From Proteus penneri (GTDB lineage Bacteria > Pseudomonadota > Gammaproteobacteria > Enterobacterales > Enterobacteriaceae), in assembly GCF_003144535.1 (NCBI RefSeq), contig NZ_PHFJ01000003.1:62001-126000 (forward strand): a stretch of DNA of 64,000 bases, given 5' to 3'. The notes beneath the pieces are model-generated. The model worked only from the letters and a program-made list of their open reading frames with translations. It was not told the origin of the DNA and searched no databases. The position numbers and the translations under genes are program-made. This document shows positions 50,412-60,137 of the stretch, one piece after another. Positions within the stretch are counted from its first letter, which is position 1, and every line of letters starts with the position of its first letter.

Positions 50412-51278
50412 ATGATATTAAGCTTAAATTCTATTAATTGTGATAATAATGAACCCATTGATAGAACAGTCTTTTTTATCTCAGATGGTACAGCAATTAC
50501 TGCCGAAGTATTAGGTCATGCGGTACTTTCTCAATTTCCATTAAAAATGAAAAGTTATACATTACCTTTTGTTTCTACTGTAGAAAGAGCTGAAGAAATA
50601 AAACAGAAAATAGCTGAAATTTATAAAAAGAGTGGTGCTAAGCCTCTTGTTTTTTATTCGATTATCAGTCCTGAAGTTAAACAGATAATAAATAGCAGTG
50701 AGGGTTTTTGTCAGGATATCGTGCAATCTCTCGTCATACCTCTTGAAAAAGAAATGGGGATCAACGCATCGCCAAAATTAAATAAAACCCATGGATTAAC
50801 TGAAAAAAATCTTAGTAAATACGATGCTCGTATTGCTGCCATCGAATACACCCTTTCCCATGATGATGGCATATCATTACGTAATCTCGACCAAGCTCAA
50901 GTGATCTTAATTGGTGTTTCTCGTTGTGGAAAAACCCCCACCAGCCTCTACTTAGCAATGCAATTCGGTATTCAAGCCGCCAACTACCCATTTACTGCTG
51001 ATGATATGGATTTCTTAAAATTACCTACGGAATTAAAAGAATATCAGAATAAATTATTTGGATTAACCATTGCGCCAGAACGTCTTGCAGCTATTCGTGG
51101 CGAACGCCGTGAAAATAGCCGTTATGCTTCAATTCGCCAATGTAGAATTGAATTAGCAGAAGTGGAAGCACTTTTTAGAAAAAACAATATCCCTTATCTC
51201 AATACGACTAATTATTCGGTTGAAGAAATTTCAACCAAGGTGATTGATTCTATGGGATTAGCAAGAAGAATGTTCTAA
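50412..51278 (+). CDS. ppsR: PEP synthase regulatory protein PpsR (kinase/pyrophosphorylase)
   Basis: 288 residues from ATG 50412; a GTG at 50403 lies within the AGGTGAG ribosome site. DUF299 family: N-terminal [16 protein letters not shown] and the P-loop-like [14 protein letters not shown] near 165-178. It inactivates PpsA by ADP-dependent phosphorylation of a Thr and reactivates it by phosphate-dependent removal. Divergent from its target gene ppsA, as in E. coli. Confidence 0.94.
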   Translation: MILSLNSINCDNNEPIDRTVFFISDGTAITAEVLGHAVLSQFPLKMKSYTLPFVSTVERAEEIKQKIAEIYKKSGAKPLVFYSIISPEVKQIINSSEGFCQDIVQSLVIPLEKEMGINASPKLNKTHGLTEKNLSKYDARIAAIEYTLSHDDGISLRNLDQAQVILIGVSRCGKTPTSLYLAMQFGIQAANYPFTADDMDFLKLPTELKEYQNKLFGLTIAPERLAAIRGERRENSRYASIRQCRIELAEVEALFRKNNIPYLNTTNYSVEEISTKVIDSMGLARRMF

Positions 51279-51398
51279 CGCATTTTCGTCATTTTTTTAT
51301 TGGTTTTTCACTGAGAAGACTGTGAAATTAGCTGAATTTCGTTTACTGTGATCTTAATCACTGGGTAGATTTACCCTGTATATTTATTGAGATAAATT

Positions 51399-52445
51399 AT
51401 GTTAAAGACAGATGAACTACGGACTAAGGCTTTAGACAGTCTGGTAACACCAGAAACCTTAGCAAAAGAGTTCCCCATTTCTGATGAGATAATCCAAAAT
51501 ATCACATCGGCACGTAAACGAATTGAAGCGATCCTCACCGGTGAAGACAAGCGATTACTAGTGATTATAGGGCCTTGTTCTATTCATGATCCTAAAGCTG
51601 CTAAAGAGTACGCAACTAAGCTTAATCAGTTAAAAGACCATTATCAGGACTGCTTAGAAATCGTCATGAGAACCTACTTTGAAAAGCCACGTACGGTCAT
51701 TGGCTGGAAAGGTTTAATCTCTGATCCTTACCTTGATAACTCTTGCAATGTCAACGAAGGTATTCGCCTTGCAAGAAAACTATTAATTGAAATAAACGCG
51801 TTAGGTTTGCCCACTGCAACTGAATTTCTCGATATGGTCACAGGCCAATATATTGCAGATTTAATTAGTTGGGGTGCCATTGGTGCAAGAACAACAGAAA
51901 GCCAAGTTCATCGCGAAATGGCATCTGCACTCTCTTGCCCTGTAGGTTTTAAAAATGGCACTGATGGTAATACCCGTATTGCAATTGATGCTATTCGCGC
52001 TTCTCGAGTGGGTCATACGTTCTTATCGCCAGATAAAAATGGTCGTATGACGATTTATCAAACCAGTGGTAATCCTTATGGTCATATTATTCTACGTGGC
52101 GGCAAAAAACCGAATTATCACGCAAGTGACATTGCTGACGCAGTTGACGCACTAAAACAAGTAGATTTACCGGAACATCTTATTATCGATTTTAGCCATG
52201 GCAACTGTGAAAAAATTCATCGTCGCCAATTAGAAGTAGCCAGAAATGTTGCTCAACAAATTAAAGATGGATCACAAGCGATTGTAGGTGTGATGGCTGA
52301 AAGCTTTTTACAAGAAGGCTCACAAAAAGTCGTGCAAAATAAACCACTTAATTATGGGCAATCAATCACTGATCCTTGTTTAAGCTGGAATGACACAGAA
52401 CAACTTATTGAATTATTAGCACAAGCCGTTGAGAGCAGATTTTAA
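51399..52445 (+). CDS. aroH: 3-deoxy-7-phosphoheptulonate synthase, Trp-sensitive, AroH
   Basis: 348 residues, the E. coli AroH length. DAHP synthase class I with KRLLVIIGPCSIHD near 49-62, KPRTVIGWKG near 90-99, GARTTESQ and the metal-binding DFSHGN. First step of aromatic amino-acid synthesis from PEP and erythrose-4-phosphate. Follows ppsR as in E. coli; the position beside hemP (ydiE) identifies the isoenzyme. No clear TrpR operator found upstream. Confidence 0.94.
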   Translation: MLKTDELRTKALDSLVTPETLAKEFPISDEIIQNITSARKRIEAILTGEDKRLLVIIGPCSIHDPKAAKEYATKLNQLKDHYQDCLEIVMRTYFEKPRTVIGWKGLISDPYLDNSCNVNEGIRLARKLLIEINALGLPTATEFLDMVTGQYIADLISWGAIGARTTESQVHREMASALSCPVGFKNGTDGNTRIAIDAIRASRVGHTFLSPDKNGRMTIYQTSGNPYGHIILRGGKKPNYHASDIADAVDALKQVDLPEHLIIDFSHGNCEKIHRRQLEVARNVAQQIKDGSQAIVGVMAESFLQEGSQKVVQNKPLNYGQSITDPCLSWNDTEQLIELLAQAVESRF

Positions 52446-52460
52446 TAACCACGTTATGCT

Positions 52461-52490
52461 AAAGGGGGGTATTTCTATCCCCTTTTTATT
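52461..52490 (+). terminator. aroH terminator
   Basis: AAAGGGG pairs with CCCCTTT around GGTATTTCTAT, followed by TTATTTT. Confidence 0.85.
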
Positions 52491-52635
52491 TTGCTCCCGC
52501 TATATTTTAATAAAAATATAACCTTACCTTTATTCCACTGTTCTAATTCTCATCACATCACGCTTTATTATTCACAATATGACTTAATTTTACGTCTTTG
52601 CGTTAAAAAAAGCTTGTCTAAATATTTTTGTTAAC

Positions 52636-52659
52636 GATAATGATTATCATAATGATAAC
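52636..52659 (+). promoter_or_regulatory. Fur box(es) of hemP-hmu
   Basis: GATAATGATTATCATAATG (16 of 19 matches) continues into GATAAC, giving two overlapping half-site arrays 25-45 bases before the hemP ATG. Confidence 0.8.
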
Positions 52660-52680
52660 TCTTATTACTCTTAGTATGTT

Positions 52681-52863
52681 ATGAATAAAAAAGCTCATAA
52701 TTTAAATAGTTCTTCAATCAATCAGAACTCTCATTCTTCAATAATTCAATCCATTAATAGTATTGAATTATTGGGTAAAGATGGCGTGGTTTACATTCAA
52801 CACAACGGAGAGTTGTATCAACTACGTCAAACAAAAGCAGGAAAATTAATCCTGACTAAATAA
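52681..52863 (+). CDS. hemP: hemin uptake protein HemP (YdiE)
   Basis: 60 residues. The C-terminal half (LLGKDGVVYIQHNGELYQLRQT then KAGKLILTK) is the HemP family signature; the N-terminus is Ser/Asn rich. The ATG immediately follows the Fur-box promoter with a poor ribosome site. HemP proteins accompany heme receptors and in some bacteria activate receptor transcription. E. coli ydiE lies in the same place after aroH; here the whole heme operon follows 81 bases on. Confidence 0.88.
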   Translation: MNKKAHNLNSSSINQNSHSSIIQSINSIELLGKDGVVYIQHNGELYQLRQTKAGKLILTK

Positions 52864-52944
52864 TCATTTTCGACAATAACTTGCAAGCCACCTATTACCT
52901 CAGCTAGGCAGCCAGCTAAATAACTCCATATACAAGGATTTTTT

Positions 52945-55116
52945 ATGGACATTTATGGTATGTGTATGCTGAAAAAACATTTCAAATACTCTGGTATTGC
53001 AACAGCACTTTGTTTGTTGTACTCCCCTATTGCCTCTGCACAGCTTGAAAATAATGGCACGGAAACGCTCACCGTTATTGACACAACAAATACAACTCCC
53101 GATTTTCATTCAACAATTGATACCACCACAGCAAAAGCACAGACCGCAGCTACAACAGGTGAAATGATAAAAGATGTCGCGGGAGTTACCTTATCAGGGA
53201 CGGGTATTACGAATGGCGCTAATATTTTAATGCGTGGGTATGACCAAAAAGGAGTAAAAATACTCATTGATGGTATTCATCAACCATCAGAAAACACCAT
53301 GAATAATTTAGGTGGATTGTTTATTGACCCTTCTCTTATTCGTCGCGTTGATGTTAAACATGGTTCTTCTGCAGTATTACATGGCGAAGGCGCTATGGGA
53401 GGGGTTGTTTCTTTTAATACCCTTGATCCTCGATCAATATTAACAACTGATAGAAAATTAGGTGCGAAACTCTTTAGTTCGATTTCATCAGCAGATCGTC
53501 ATTTTTCTTATGGTGGCATTGTTGCAGCTAGACATGATATTGCAGAAGGCTTATTGGCTTATACTCAACGTCAACGTGGTCCTATTCGCCTAGCCAATGG
53601 CGAAAAGATGGAAAACAATGAGCATATTAAAAACTTTTTTGCAAAAGCATATCTCTATCCAACTGAAAATCAAACAATTATTTTTTCAGCTCGCCATTAT
53701 GATAATTCAGGTGAACAACGTGAAGTATTGCATCGTATGGGCGGATTTGGTAAGAACGAAAGCAATCAAGTACAACGTGATACTCAGCAAAAAAACTATT
53801 CTATCACGCACCATTATATTTCTGACACTAGCTCATGGTTAGATTTAACCACTCATCTTTACTATTCGCAGTTTAACATTGATCAAACTTTTTTAACCGA
53901 TACTAAACTAACAGCATCCGAATTAAAAAAAAATATTCAAGGAAAAATAGGTAGATACGAATCACGAACACAATCAACCTATGGTATAAAACTAGAAGAT
54001 CACGCTAATATTTTATGGACTGATACCCTCAAACAATCAATGACGATAGGCTCAGAAGCTTATCAGCAAAAAATGCTGTCAAATGAGCAAGCAAAAAACT
54101 TTCCTTTAGCGAAAACGAATTATATTGCAAGTTGGTTACAAAGTTCGCTCAGTACACCATTATTCCCAATTAACCTTACTGCTGGTATACGTTATCACTA
54201 TTACAAAAATATACCTGGTAAAGGGATTGATCCTTTCTTTAGTAAGTTTTCAACTAAATCATTACAAGCCAAAAAACACCCATCAAGTTACCGAGGTACA
54301 ACTGAAAGTATCACACTAACATTCACACCAACATATTGGTTACAGCTCTATTCCACTTATTCAACTGCATTTCGCATTCCAACTTTAAGTGAAATGTTTA
54401 ATGATTCATTTCATTTTAAATTACTCTTCACTAATGCGCATTGGGTTCCTAATCCTAATTTAAAACCAGAAAAAAATCGTACTTGGGAATATGGTGGTCA
54501 ACTTGCATTCTCAAACTTACTTACTAAGCAAGATAAGTTATCAATAAATGCCGTTTATTTTGACACAAAATCAAAGGATTACATCACTTATGGTCCTTGG
54601 CATAATAAATCCATGGCAGGCATGCTTAACTTACAAGCTTTCAACATTCCTGAAGCCCTTATTGAAGGCGTTGATCTTAGTTTACGTTATTCCCATCCAT
54701 TAATTTCTATTGGATTAGGCTATAACCGTACTCAAACCCTTGAATTAACTACGCATGAAACCATTTCGCCTGTTCGCCCTGAAGTACTCACAACCTTTAT
54801 TCAACTGCCTATTGCCAAAACGCCTTTTTCATTAGGGTGGTCAGGCAAATTTGCCAGTGCAACAGAAAATAAAGGCACACACAAAGGACGAGCACCTCAC
54901 GTAAAAGGCAAAACAACAAATCGAATGCAAGAGCTGATTACTCAATATCCGGGCTATGGCATTCATGATTTTTCAATCAGTTATCAATCTAAAAACAATA
55001 AAGATATTCAAGCCGCATTGGTACTCGCAAATGCCTTTAACCGAGAATATTTCTCAGCATTAGGTGTTCCACAAGAAGGTAGAAATATCAAAATGTCCGT
55101 CAGTTATCGCTGGTAG
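52945..55116 (+). CDS. hmuR1: TonB-dependent heme receptor HmuR1
   Basis: 723 residues. Signal peptide about 1-32 (ending IASA), a plug domain with RGYDQKGVKILIDGIHQ and a 22-strand barrel ending SYRW. Heme-receptor boxes: FRIP at 476-479 (variant of FRAP), His490 in SFHF, and NPNL at 503-506. The start at 52945 follows AAGGA. First of two tandem receptors. P. mirabilis is known to have hmuR1R2STUV. The FRIP change and weaker similarity to characterised heme receptors suggest altered ligand preference; heme is still the best guess. Confidence 0.9.
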   Translation: MDIYGMCMLKKHFKYSGIATALCLLYSPIASAQLENNGTETLTVIDTTNTTPDFHSTIDTTTAKAQTAATTGEMIKDVAGVTLSGTGITNGANILMRGYDQKGVKILIDGIHQPSENTMNNLGGLFIDPSLIRRVDVKHGSSAVLHGEGAMGGVVSFNTLDPRSILTTDRKLGAKLFSSISSADRHFSYGGIVAARHDIAEGLLAYTQRQRGPIRLANGEKMENNEHIKNFFAKAYLYPTENQTIIFSARHYDNSGEQREVLHRMGGFGKNESNQVQRDTQQKNYSITHHYISDTSSWLDLTTHLYYSQFNIDQTFLTDTKLTASELKKNIQGKIGRYESRTQSTYGIKLEDHANILWTDTLKQSMTIGSEAYQQKMLSNEQAKNFPLAKTNYIASWLQSSLSTPLFPINLTAGIRYHYYKNIPGKGIDPFFSKFSTKSLQAKKHPSSYRGTTESITLTFTPTYWLQLYSTYSTAFRIPTLSEMFNDSFHFKLLFTNAHWVPNPNLKPEKNRTWEYGGQLAFSNLLTKQDKLSINAVYFDTKSKDYITYGPWHNKSMAGMLNLQAFNIPEALIEGVDLSLRYSHPLISIGLGYNRTQTLELTTHETISPVRPEVLTTFIQLPIAKTPFSLGWSGKFASATENKGTHKGRAPHVKGKTTNRMQELITQYPGYGIHDFSISYQSKNNKDIQAALVLANAFNREYFSALGVPQEGRNIKMSVSYRW

Positions 55117-55143
55117 ATGAGGAGCAATGATTTATATAACAAA

Positions 55144-55162
55144 GGGCTGTTTTTAACAGCCC
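55144..55162 (+). repeat. hairpin between hmuR1 and hmuR2
   Basis: GGGCTGTT pairs perfectly with AACAGCCC around TTT. No U-run follows. Probably tunes relative expression by partial termination or mRNA processing. Confidence 0.7.
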
Positions 55163-55186
55163 ATTAAATAACGGAGATCCATCTGC

Positions 55187-57217
55187 ATGTCTCAGTCATC
55201 CCTATTATTTAAATTTAGTTTACTGGCTGTTACTGTTTCTTCTGCTTGTGTGTCAGCACAAGAGAAAACACAGACTAGCGAGGAGAAAAAAACAGAAGTA
55301 CTTACCGTTTATGCGACTGGTAATGAACGTGATAATTTTACGTTACCTATAATGTCAACCGTTATTAAAAATAACAATGCGTTGTCAGCAACCGCAGGTA
55401 GTGCATCTGAATTACTTCGCCATGTGCCAGGAATTTCTATTTCTGGCGCAGGTCGTACTAATGGTGAAACCATCAGTATGCGTGGATACAGTAATAATGG
55501 AATATTGACACTTGTAGATGGTGTACGTCAAGGAACTGACACTGGCCATATTGACAGTATTTTTGTTGATCCTCTTCTTATAAAACAAGTTGAAGTCGTT
55601 CGGGGTCCTTCTGCATTGTTGTATGGTAGTGGAGCACTTGGCGGTCTTATTGCTTACGATACCGTTGATGCAAGCGATCTACTTTCAAAAAACGAACAAG
55701 GCGGTGTGCGTGTCACTGGTCTTGGTAATACCGCGCAACATAGCCAAGGTTTAGGTGTTACTGCTTTTGGTAGACACGATAATCTTGATGGTCTCGTGGC
55801 ATTATCAGCTCGTGATAAAGGTGATATTCGTTATGGTGGTGGTTATCGTGCACAAAATGATGAAACCATTATTAACCTACTCTCCAAAGGGCGTTGGTTT
55901 ATTGATGATAGCAATACATTAAGCGGACAATTTCGTTATTATCATAACAATACAAATCAGCCCAAAAACCCTCAAGTTCCCTCAAATCCTACACTTGCTA
56001 ATGTAGAAACTAATCGCACCACGACACAAAAAGATGTTCAGTTAACGTATCAATTTGATCCTTCAAATTCACAATGGATTAATTTGAAAACACAGGCTTA
56101 TTACAGTGAAGTTGATATCAATGCCAAGACGGAACAAAAAGGGTTTGAAGGTCGAGAACAAAAAACTTATGGCGTAAAACTCGAAAACCGCTCACAAGTA
56201 GGTACATACAGCTTTGCATCACATGGATTGACTTATGGTGGCGAGATTTATAAACAAAAACAATCACCACGCCAAAATGCAGAAAGCTTCCCACAAGCCG
56301 ATATCCAGTTTATGTCAGGTTGGTTGCAAGATGAAGTCACTTTACGTGATTTACCTGTTTCCTTTATTTTAGGAACGCGTTTTGACAAATATAAAAGCCA
56401 AAACGATCGTTATGATGATATTACCGCTGATAAATGGTCATCAAAAGGCGCAATCAGTATCACGCCAACGGATTGGTTAATGCTTTATACCTCTTACTCT
56501 CAGGCATTTAGAGCACCAACTTTAGGTGAGATGTATAACGATGCTAAGCATTTTGATGCCCCTTTCCCTGGCGCACCAACAAACTATTGGCGTCCAAATC
56601 CCAATTTAAAGCCCGAAACCAATTCAACTACTGAATATGGATTTGGTTTTCAATTCGACGACTTATTATCTAATAATGATAATCTGAAAATTAAAGCTGC
56701 CCATTTCAATACTCGCGCAAAAGATTATATTGATGCAGATGTCGCTATTTTTCAGGGATATACACAATCAACAAATATTCCAAGAGCAACTATTTGGGGA
56801 TGGGATGTTTCTATGAATTACCAATCAAAATTCTTTAATTGGGATTTAGCCTACAACCATACCAAAGGGAAAGATAATGCGACTAATGCCTCAATAGTAT
56901 CCATCGAGCCGGATACATTAACGAGTCGCTTAGATATACCTGTACCAAGTACCGATTTTTCTGTCGGTTGGGTTGGTCAATTTACCAAAAAAACGGACTT
57001 TACTAAACATAACCGTTTTAATCGCCCAATCAATAGCCAACAAGCAGGTTACGGCGTTAATGATTTTTACCTTCGCTATGAAGGTAATGATGCCTCATTA
57101 AAGGGGCTAACAACCTCATTTGTACTGAGTAACGCATTTGATAAAACTTATTATTCTTCTGCTGGTATTCCCCAAGAAGGCCGAAATGCAAAAGTACTTG
57201 TGAGTTATCAATGGTAA
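55187..57217 (+). CDS. hmuR2: TonB-dependent heme receptor HmuR2
   Basis: 676 residues. Signal peptide about 1-24, plug domain with RGYSNNGILTLVDGVRQG, barrel ending SYQW. It has the canonical heme-receptor boxes: FRAP at 441-444, His455 in AKHF, NPNL at 471-474; the conserved His between the boxes corresponds to the heme-binding His of HemR-type receptors. TonB supplies energy to bring heme into the periplasm for HmuT. Overlaps the hmuS reading frame region by a few bases. Confidence 0.94.
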   Translation: MSQSSLLFKFSLLAVTVSSACVSAQEKTQTSEEKKTEVLTVYATGNERDNFTLPIMSTVIKNNNALSATAGSASELLRHVPGISISGAGRTNGETISMRGYSNNGILTLVDGVRQGTDTGHIDSIFVDPLLIKQVEVVRGPSALLYGSGALGGLIAYDTVDASDLLSKNEQGGVRVTGLGNTAQHSQGLGVTAFGRHDNLDGLVALSARDKGDIRYGGGYRAQNDETIINLLSKGRWFIDDSNTLSGQFRYYHNNTNQPKNPQVPSNPTLANVETNRTTTQKDVQLTYQFDPSNSQWINLKTQAYYSEVDINAKTEQKGFEGREQKTYGVKLENRSQVGTYSFASHGLTYGGEIYKQKQSPRQNAESFPQADIQFMSGWLQDEVTLRDLPVSFILGTRFDKYKSQNDRYDDITADKWSSKGAISITPTDWLMLYTSYSQAFRAPTLGEMYNDAKHFDAPFPGAPTNYWRPNPNLKPETNSTTEYGFGFQFDDLLSNNDNLKIKAAHFNTRAKDYIDADVAIFQGYTQSTNIPRATIWGWDVSMNYQSKFFNWDLAYNHTKGKDNATNASIVSIEPDTLTSRLDIPVPSTDFSVGWVGQFTKKTDFTKHNRFNRPINSQQAGYGVNDFYLRYEGNDASLKGLTTSFVLSNAFDKTYYSSAGIPQEGRNAKVLVSYQW

Positions 57218-57252
57218 TCAACAATAAAATGAACGATATAATAGGAGTTTCT

Positions 57253-58302
57253 GTGACTAAACCTCTTTATGAGAGCTACCTGCAAGCAAAAATTGAAAAA
57301 AAAGCATCTTATGCGCGTGATTTAGCCGCTTATTTGAATGTCAGTGAAGCGGAACTAACTCATGCGCGAGTTGGGTATGATGCAAAACGTCTACGCAATG
57401 ATGTACAAGAATTATTAAAAACCTTAAGTAAAGTCGGTGAAGTCAAAGCAATTACTCGCAATGATATTGCTGTTCATGAACATCTTGGTGAATATACCAA
57501 TGCACGTTTTAACGATCACGCAGGTTTAATCTTAAATCCACGTGCAATGGATTTACGCTTTTTCTTCGCTTATTGGTCTAGCATTTTTGCACTCGCTGAA
57601 GAAAACTCAAAAGGAACTCGCTATAGCATTCAGTTTTTTGATATGCATGGCGAGGCATTACATAAAGTCTATGCAACTAGCAATACCAATATGGATGAAT
57701 GGAATGCACTAATCCAATCATTCTTATCGGAAGAAAATCCAACTCTAGACATTACCCCTATCGAACCTTATTCAAACACACCTGTTAGTCATGAATTGGC
57801 AGAGCAACTTGAACAACAATGGCGTTCAATGACCGATGTTCACCAATTTTTCAAACTACTAAAAGAAAATAATTTGAGTCGTCAACAAGCCTTTAAAGCT
57901 GTTGCCGATGACCTTGCTTATCAAGTTGATAACAGTGCACTGAAAACCTTATTAACCCTCGCTAAAGAAGCACAAAATGAGATCATGATTTTTGTCGGAA
58001 GTCGTGGTTGTGTACAAATCTTTACGGGACAAATTGACCGTTTAGTTCCTCATCAATTTGAGAATAGCGATCAAGTCTGGATTAATGTTTTCAACCCTGC
58101 ATTTACACTTCATTTAATTGAAAGTGAAATCGCTGAAAGTTGGATCACTCGCAAACCAACTCAGGATGGTTTTGTCACCAGTCTTGAAATCTTTGATAGC
58201 AAAGGCCAACAGATTGCCCAGCTTTATGGACAACGAACTGAAGGCACTGCAGAGCAACAACAATGGCGCGAGCAAGTTAATACTCTTGCAAAAATAGCCT
58301 AA
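57253..58302 (+). CDS. hmuS: hemin-degrading / heme-trafficking factor HmuS
   Basis: 349 residues from GTG 57253 (VTKPLYESYLQ), placed 5 bases after AGGAG. ATGs at 57211 and 57229 are in frame but have weak ribosome sites, so the start is uncertain by 14 residues. Two repeated HemS/ChuX domains; heme-ligand His197 in MTDVHQFFKLL matches His193 of ChuS. Receives cytoplasmic heme and may degrade it to release iron. Follows the receptor genes, precedes the importer genes. Confidence 0.93.
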   Translation: MTKPLYESYLQAKIEKKASYARDLAAYLNVSEAELTHARVGYDAKRLRNDVQELLKTLSKVGEVKAITRNDIAVHEHLGEYTNARFNDHAGLILNPRAMDLRFFFAYWSSIFALAEENSKGTRYSIQFFDMHGEALHKVYATSNTNMDEWNALIQSFLSEENPTLDITPIEPYSNTPVSHELAEQLEQQWRSMTDVHQFFKLLKENNLSRQQAFKAVADDLAYQVDNSALKTLLTLAKEAQNEIMIFVGSRGCVQIFTGQIDRLVPHQFENSDQVWINVFNPAFTLHLIESEIAESWITRKPTQDGFVTSLEIFDSKGQQIAQLYGQRTEGTAEQQQWREQVNTLAKIA

Positions 58303-58317
58303 TCGGAGAATGAGTTA

Positions 58318-59133
58318 ATGAAAAAATGGCTTCTTTTGATCCTGTGTAGCGCCATGTCTTTTGTCAGTTCCGCCAATGAACGTATTGTCACTATTGGTGG
58401 TGATATCACAGAGATCGTTTTCGCGTTAGGTTCGGGTGAACAAATTATTGCAAGAGACAGCACTAGTTTAGTCCCTGAACAAGTGAAAGCACTCCCGGAT
58501 GTGGGTTATATGCGAATGCTAAACCCTGAAGGTATCTTATCGGTCAAACCAACATTAATTATAACCAGTGAACTCGCTCGCCCTTCTTTAGCACTACGCC
58601 GAATAAAAGAGGCAGGAGTCACTGTTAAAACGATTACAGGTACACATTCATTAGAAGCCATTAATGAAAAAATAGACACCATTGCCACTATTTTAAATAA
58701 ACAAAAAGAAGGTGATCAGTTAAAAGAAAAACTCACCCTATCTATTAGCCAAATACCCACAACCCCTATAGATAAAAAAGTCATTTATATCATGAGTCAT
58801 GGTGGTGTTGTTCCTATGGCTGCTGGTCAAAATACTGCAGCAGATACCATTATTTCACTAGTTGGGGGTAAGAATGCAATGCAAGGCTTTACGAGTTATC
58901 GCCCTCTTTCTCAAGAAGGTGTCATTGCAAGCCAACCTGATATTTTGCTGGTGACTAAAGAAGGTATTAAAGGCATTGGTGGTATTGAAAAGCTTTGGAA
59001 TTTACCCGGTATAAAGTACACGCCTGCAGGTAAAAATAAACATTATGTCGTTGTCGATGATATGGGATTGTTAGGTTTTACGCTTTCAACACCTGAAGTT
59101 ATGCATCAAATTCGTCAAGCGTTGGAGCAATAA
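58318..59133 (+). CDS. hmuT: periplasmic heme-binding protein HmuT
   Basis: 271 residues. Signal peptide about 1-19 (ending SSA), class III periplasmic binding protein (BtuF/FhuD type) with ERIVTIGGDITEIVFALG and a rigid helical linker. The Tyr in LPDVGYMRMLNPEG lies where the heme-iron Tyr of other HmuT/PhuT proteins is found. It hands heme to HmuUV. Its stop overlaps the hmuU start by one base. Confidence 0.94.
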   Translation: MKKWLLLILCSAMSFVSSANERIVTIGGDITEIVFALGSGEQIIARDSTSLVPEQVKALPDVGYMRMLNPEGILSVKPTLIITSELARPSLALRRIKEAGVTVKTITGTHSLEAINEKIDTIATILNKQKEGDQLKEKLTLSISQIPTTPIDKKVIYIMSHGGVVPMAAGQNTAADTIISLVGGKNAMQGFTSYRPLSQEGVIASQPDILLVTKEGIKGIGGIEKLWNLPGIKYTPAGKNKHYVVVDDMGLLGFTLSTPEVMHQIRQALEQ

Positions 59134-60137
59134 TGTCTCGTTTTCGTTCACCGTGGATGAATATTTTAGTTTTACTCTTTTTGCTCACCACTGTTACATT
59201 AATTTCAATGAATAGCGGTGCATTAGCCCTTTCATTTCATACATTATGGAATAGCTCTTTTGATGATATGAAATGGCAAGTTTGGCTAGATATCCGTCTA
59301 CCTCGCGTCTTATTAGCGATTCTTGTTGGCGGTGCTTTAGCAATATCAGGCGCGATAATGCAGGGGTTATTTAGAAACTCATTAGCTGATCCTGGTTTAC
59401 TCGGTATTAGTAGCGGTGCAGCATTAATGGTTGCCATTGTAATTATTCTACCCTTCTCTTTTTCATCCATCTTTACATTCTACAGTCATATTGTTGCCGC
59501 CTTTATTGGCGGTTTAATTGTGGCTATGATTATTTTCTCATTACATCAATTGAGTGATGGCAATTTAGCACGGTTATTGCTTGCGGGTATTGCTATCAAT
59601 GCACTATGTATGTCTTTTATTGGTGTATTAAGTTATATCAGTACTGACCAACAGCTACGTCAATTCTCACTATGGATGATGGGCTCATTAAGCCAGATTG
59701 ACTGGAAAACTTTATCTATTGCAACCCTTGTGATCATTCCTGTCAGTACCTTAGCATGTTGGCAAAGTCATAAATTAAACCTATTACAACTTGGTGATGA
59801 AGAAGCACATTATTTAGGGCTAAATGTAAGAAGAACCAAATTTATCTTATTACTTCTTAGCGCGATCTTAATTGGCTGTGCTGTCGCACTAAGTGGTGTT
59901 ATTGGATTTATTGGACTTGTAGTTCCCCACCTTATTCGTATGCGTATTGGTAGTAATCATATATGGCTATTACCTGCCACTATTTTAGGGGGGGCAACAC
60001 TATTACTCGCTGCTGACACATTATCACGAACACTGGTATCTCCAGCAGAAATCCCTGTGGGGCTCATTACAGGATTAATTGGTGGCCCTTATTTCCTTTG
60101 GCTTATCTTACGACAACCCGCAGGAAGAATGTCATGA
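59133..60137 (+). CDS. hmuU: heme ABC transporter permease HmuU
   Basis: 334 residues, FecCD/BtuC family with about ten membrane helices. Family motifs RLPRVLLAILVGGALAISGA and GFIGLVVPHLIRM are present. Forms the inner-membrane channel as a dimer. Its TGA overlaps the hmuV ATG by four bases. Confidence 0.95.
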   Translation: MSRFRSPWMNILVLLFLLTTVTLISMNSGALALSFHTLWNSSFDDMKWQVWLDIRLPRVLLAILVGGALAISGAIMQGLFRNSLADPGLLGISSGAALMVAIVIILPFSFSSIFTFYSHIVAAFIGGLIVAMIIFSLHQLSDGNLARLLLAGIAINALCMSFIGVLSYISTDQQLRQFSLWMMGSLSQIDWKTLSIATLVIIPVSTLACWQSHKLNLLQLGDEEAHYLGLNVRRTKFILLLLSAILIGCAVALSGVIGFIGLVVPHLIRMRIGSNHIWLLPATILGGATLLLAADTLSRTLVSPAEIPVGLITGLIGGPYFLWLILRQPAGRMS

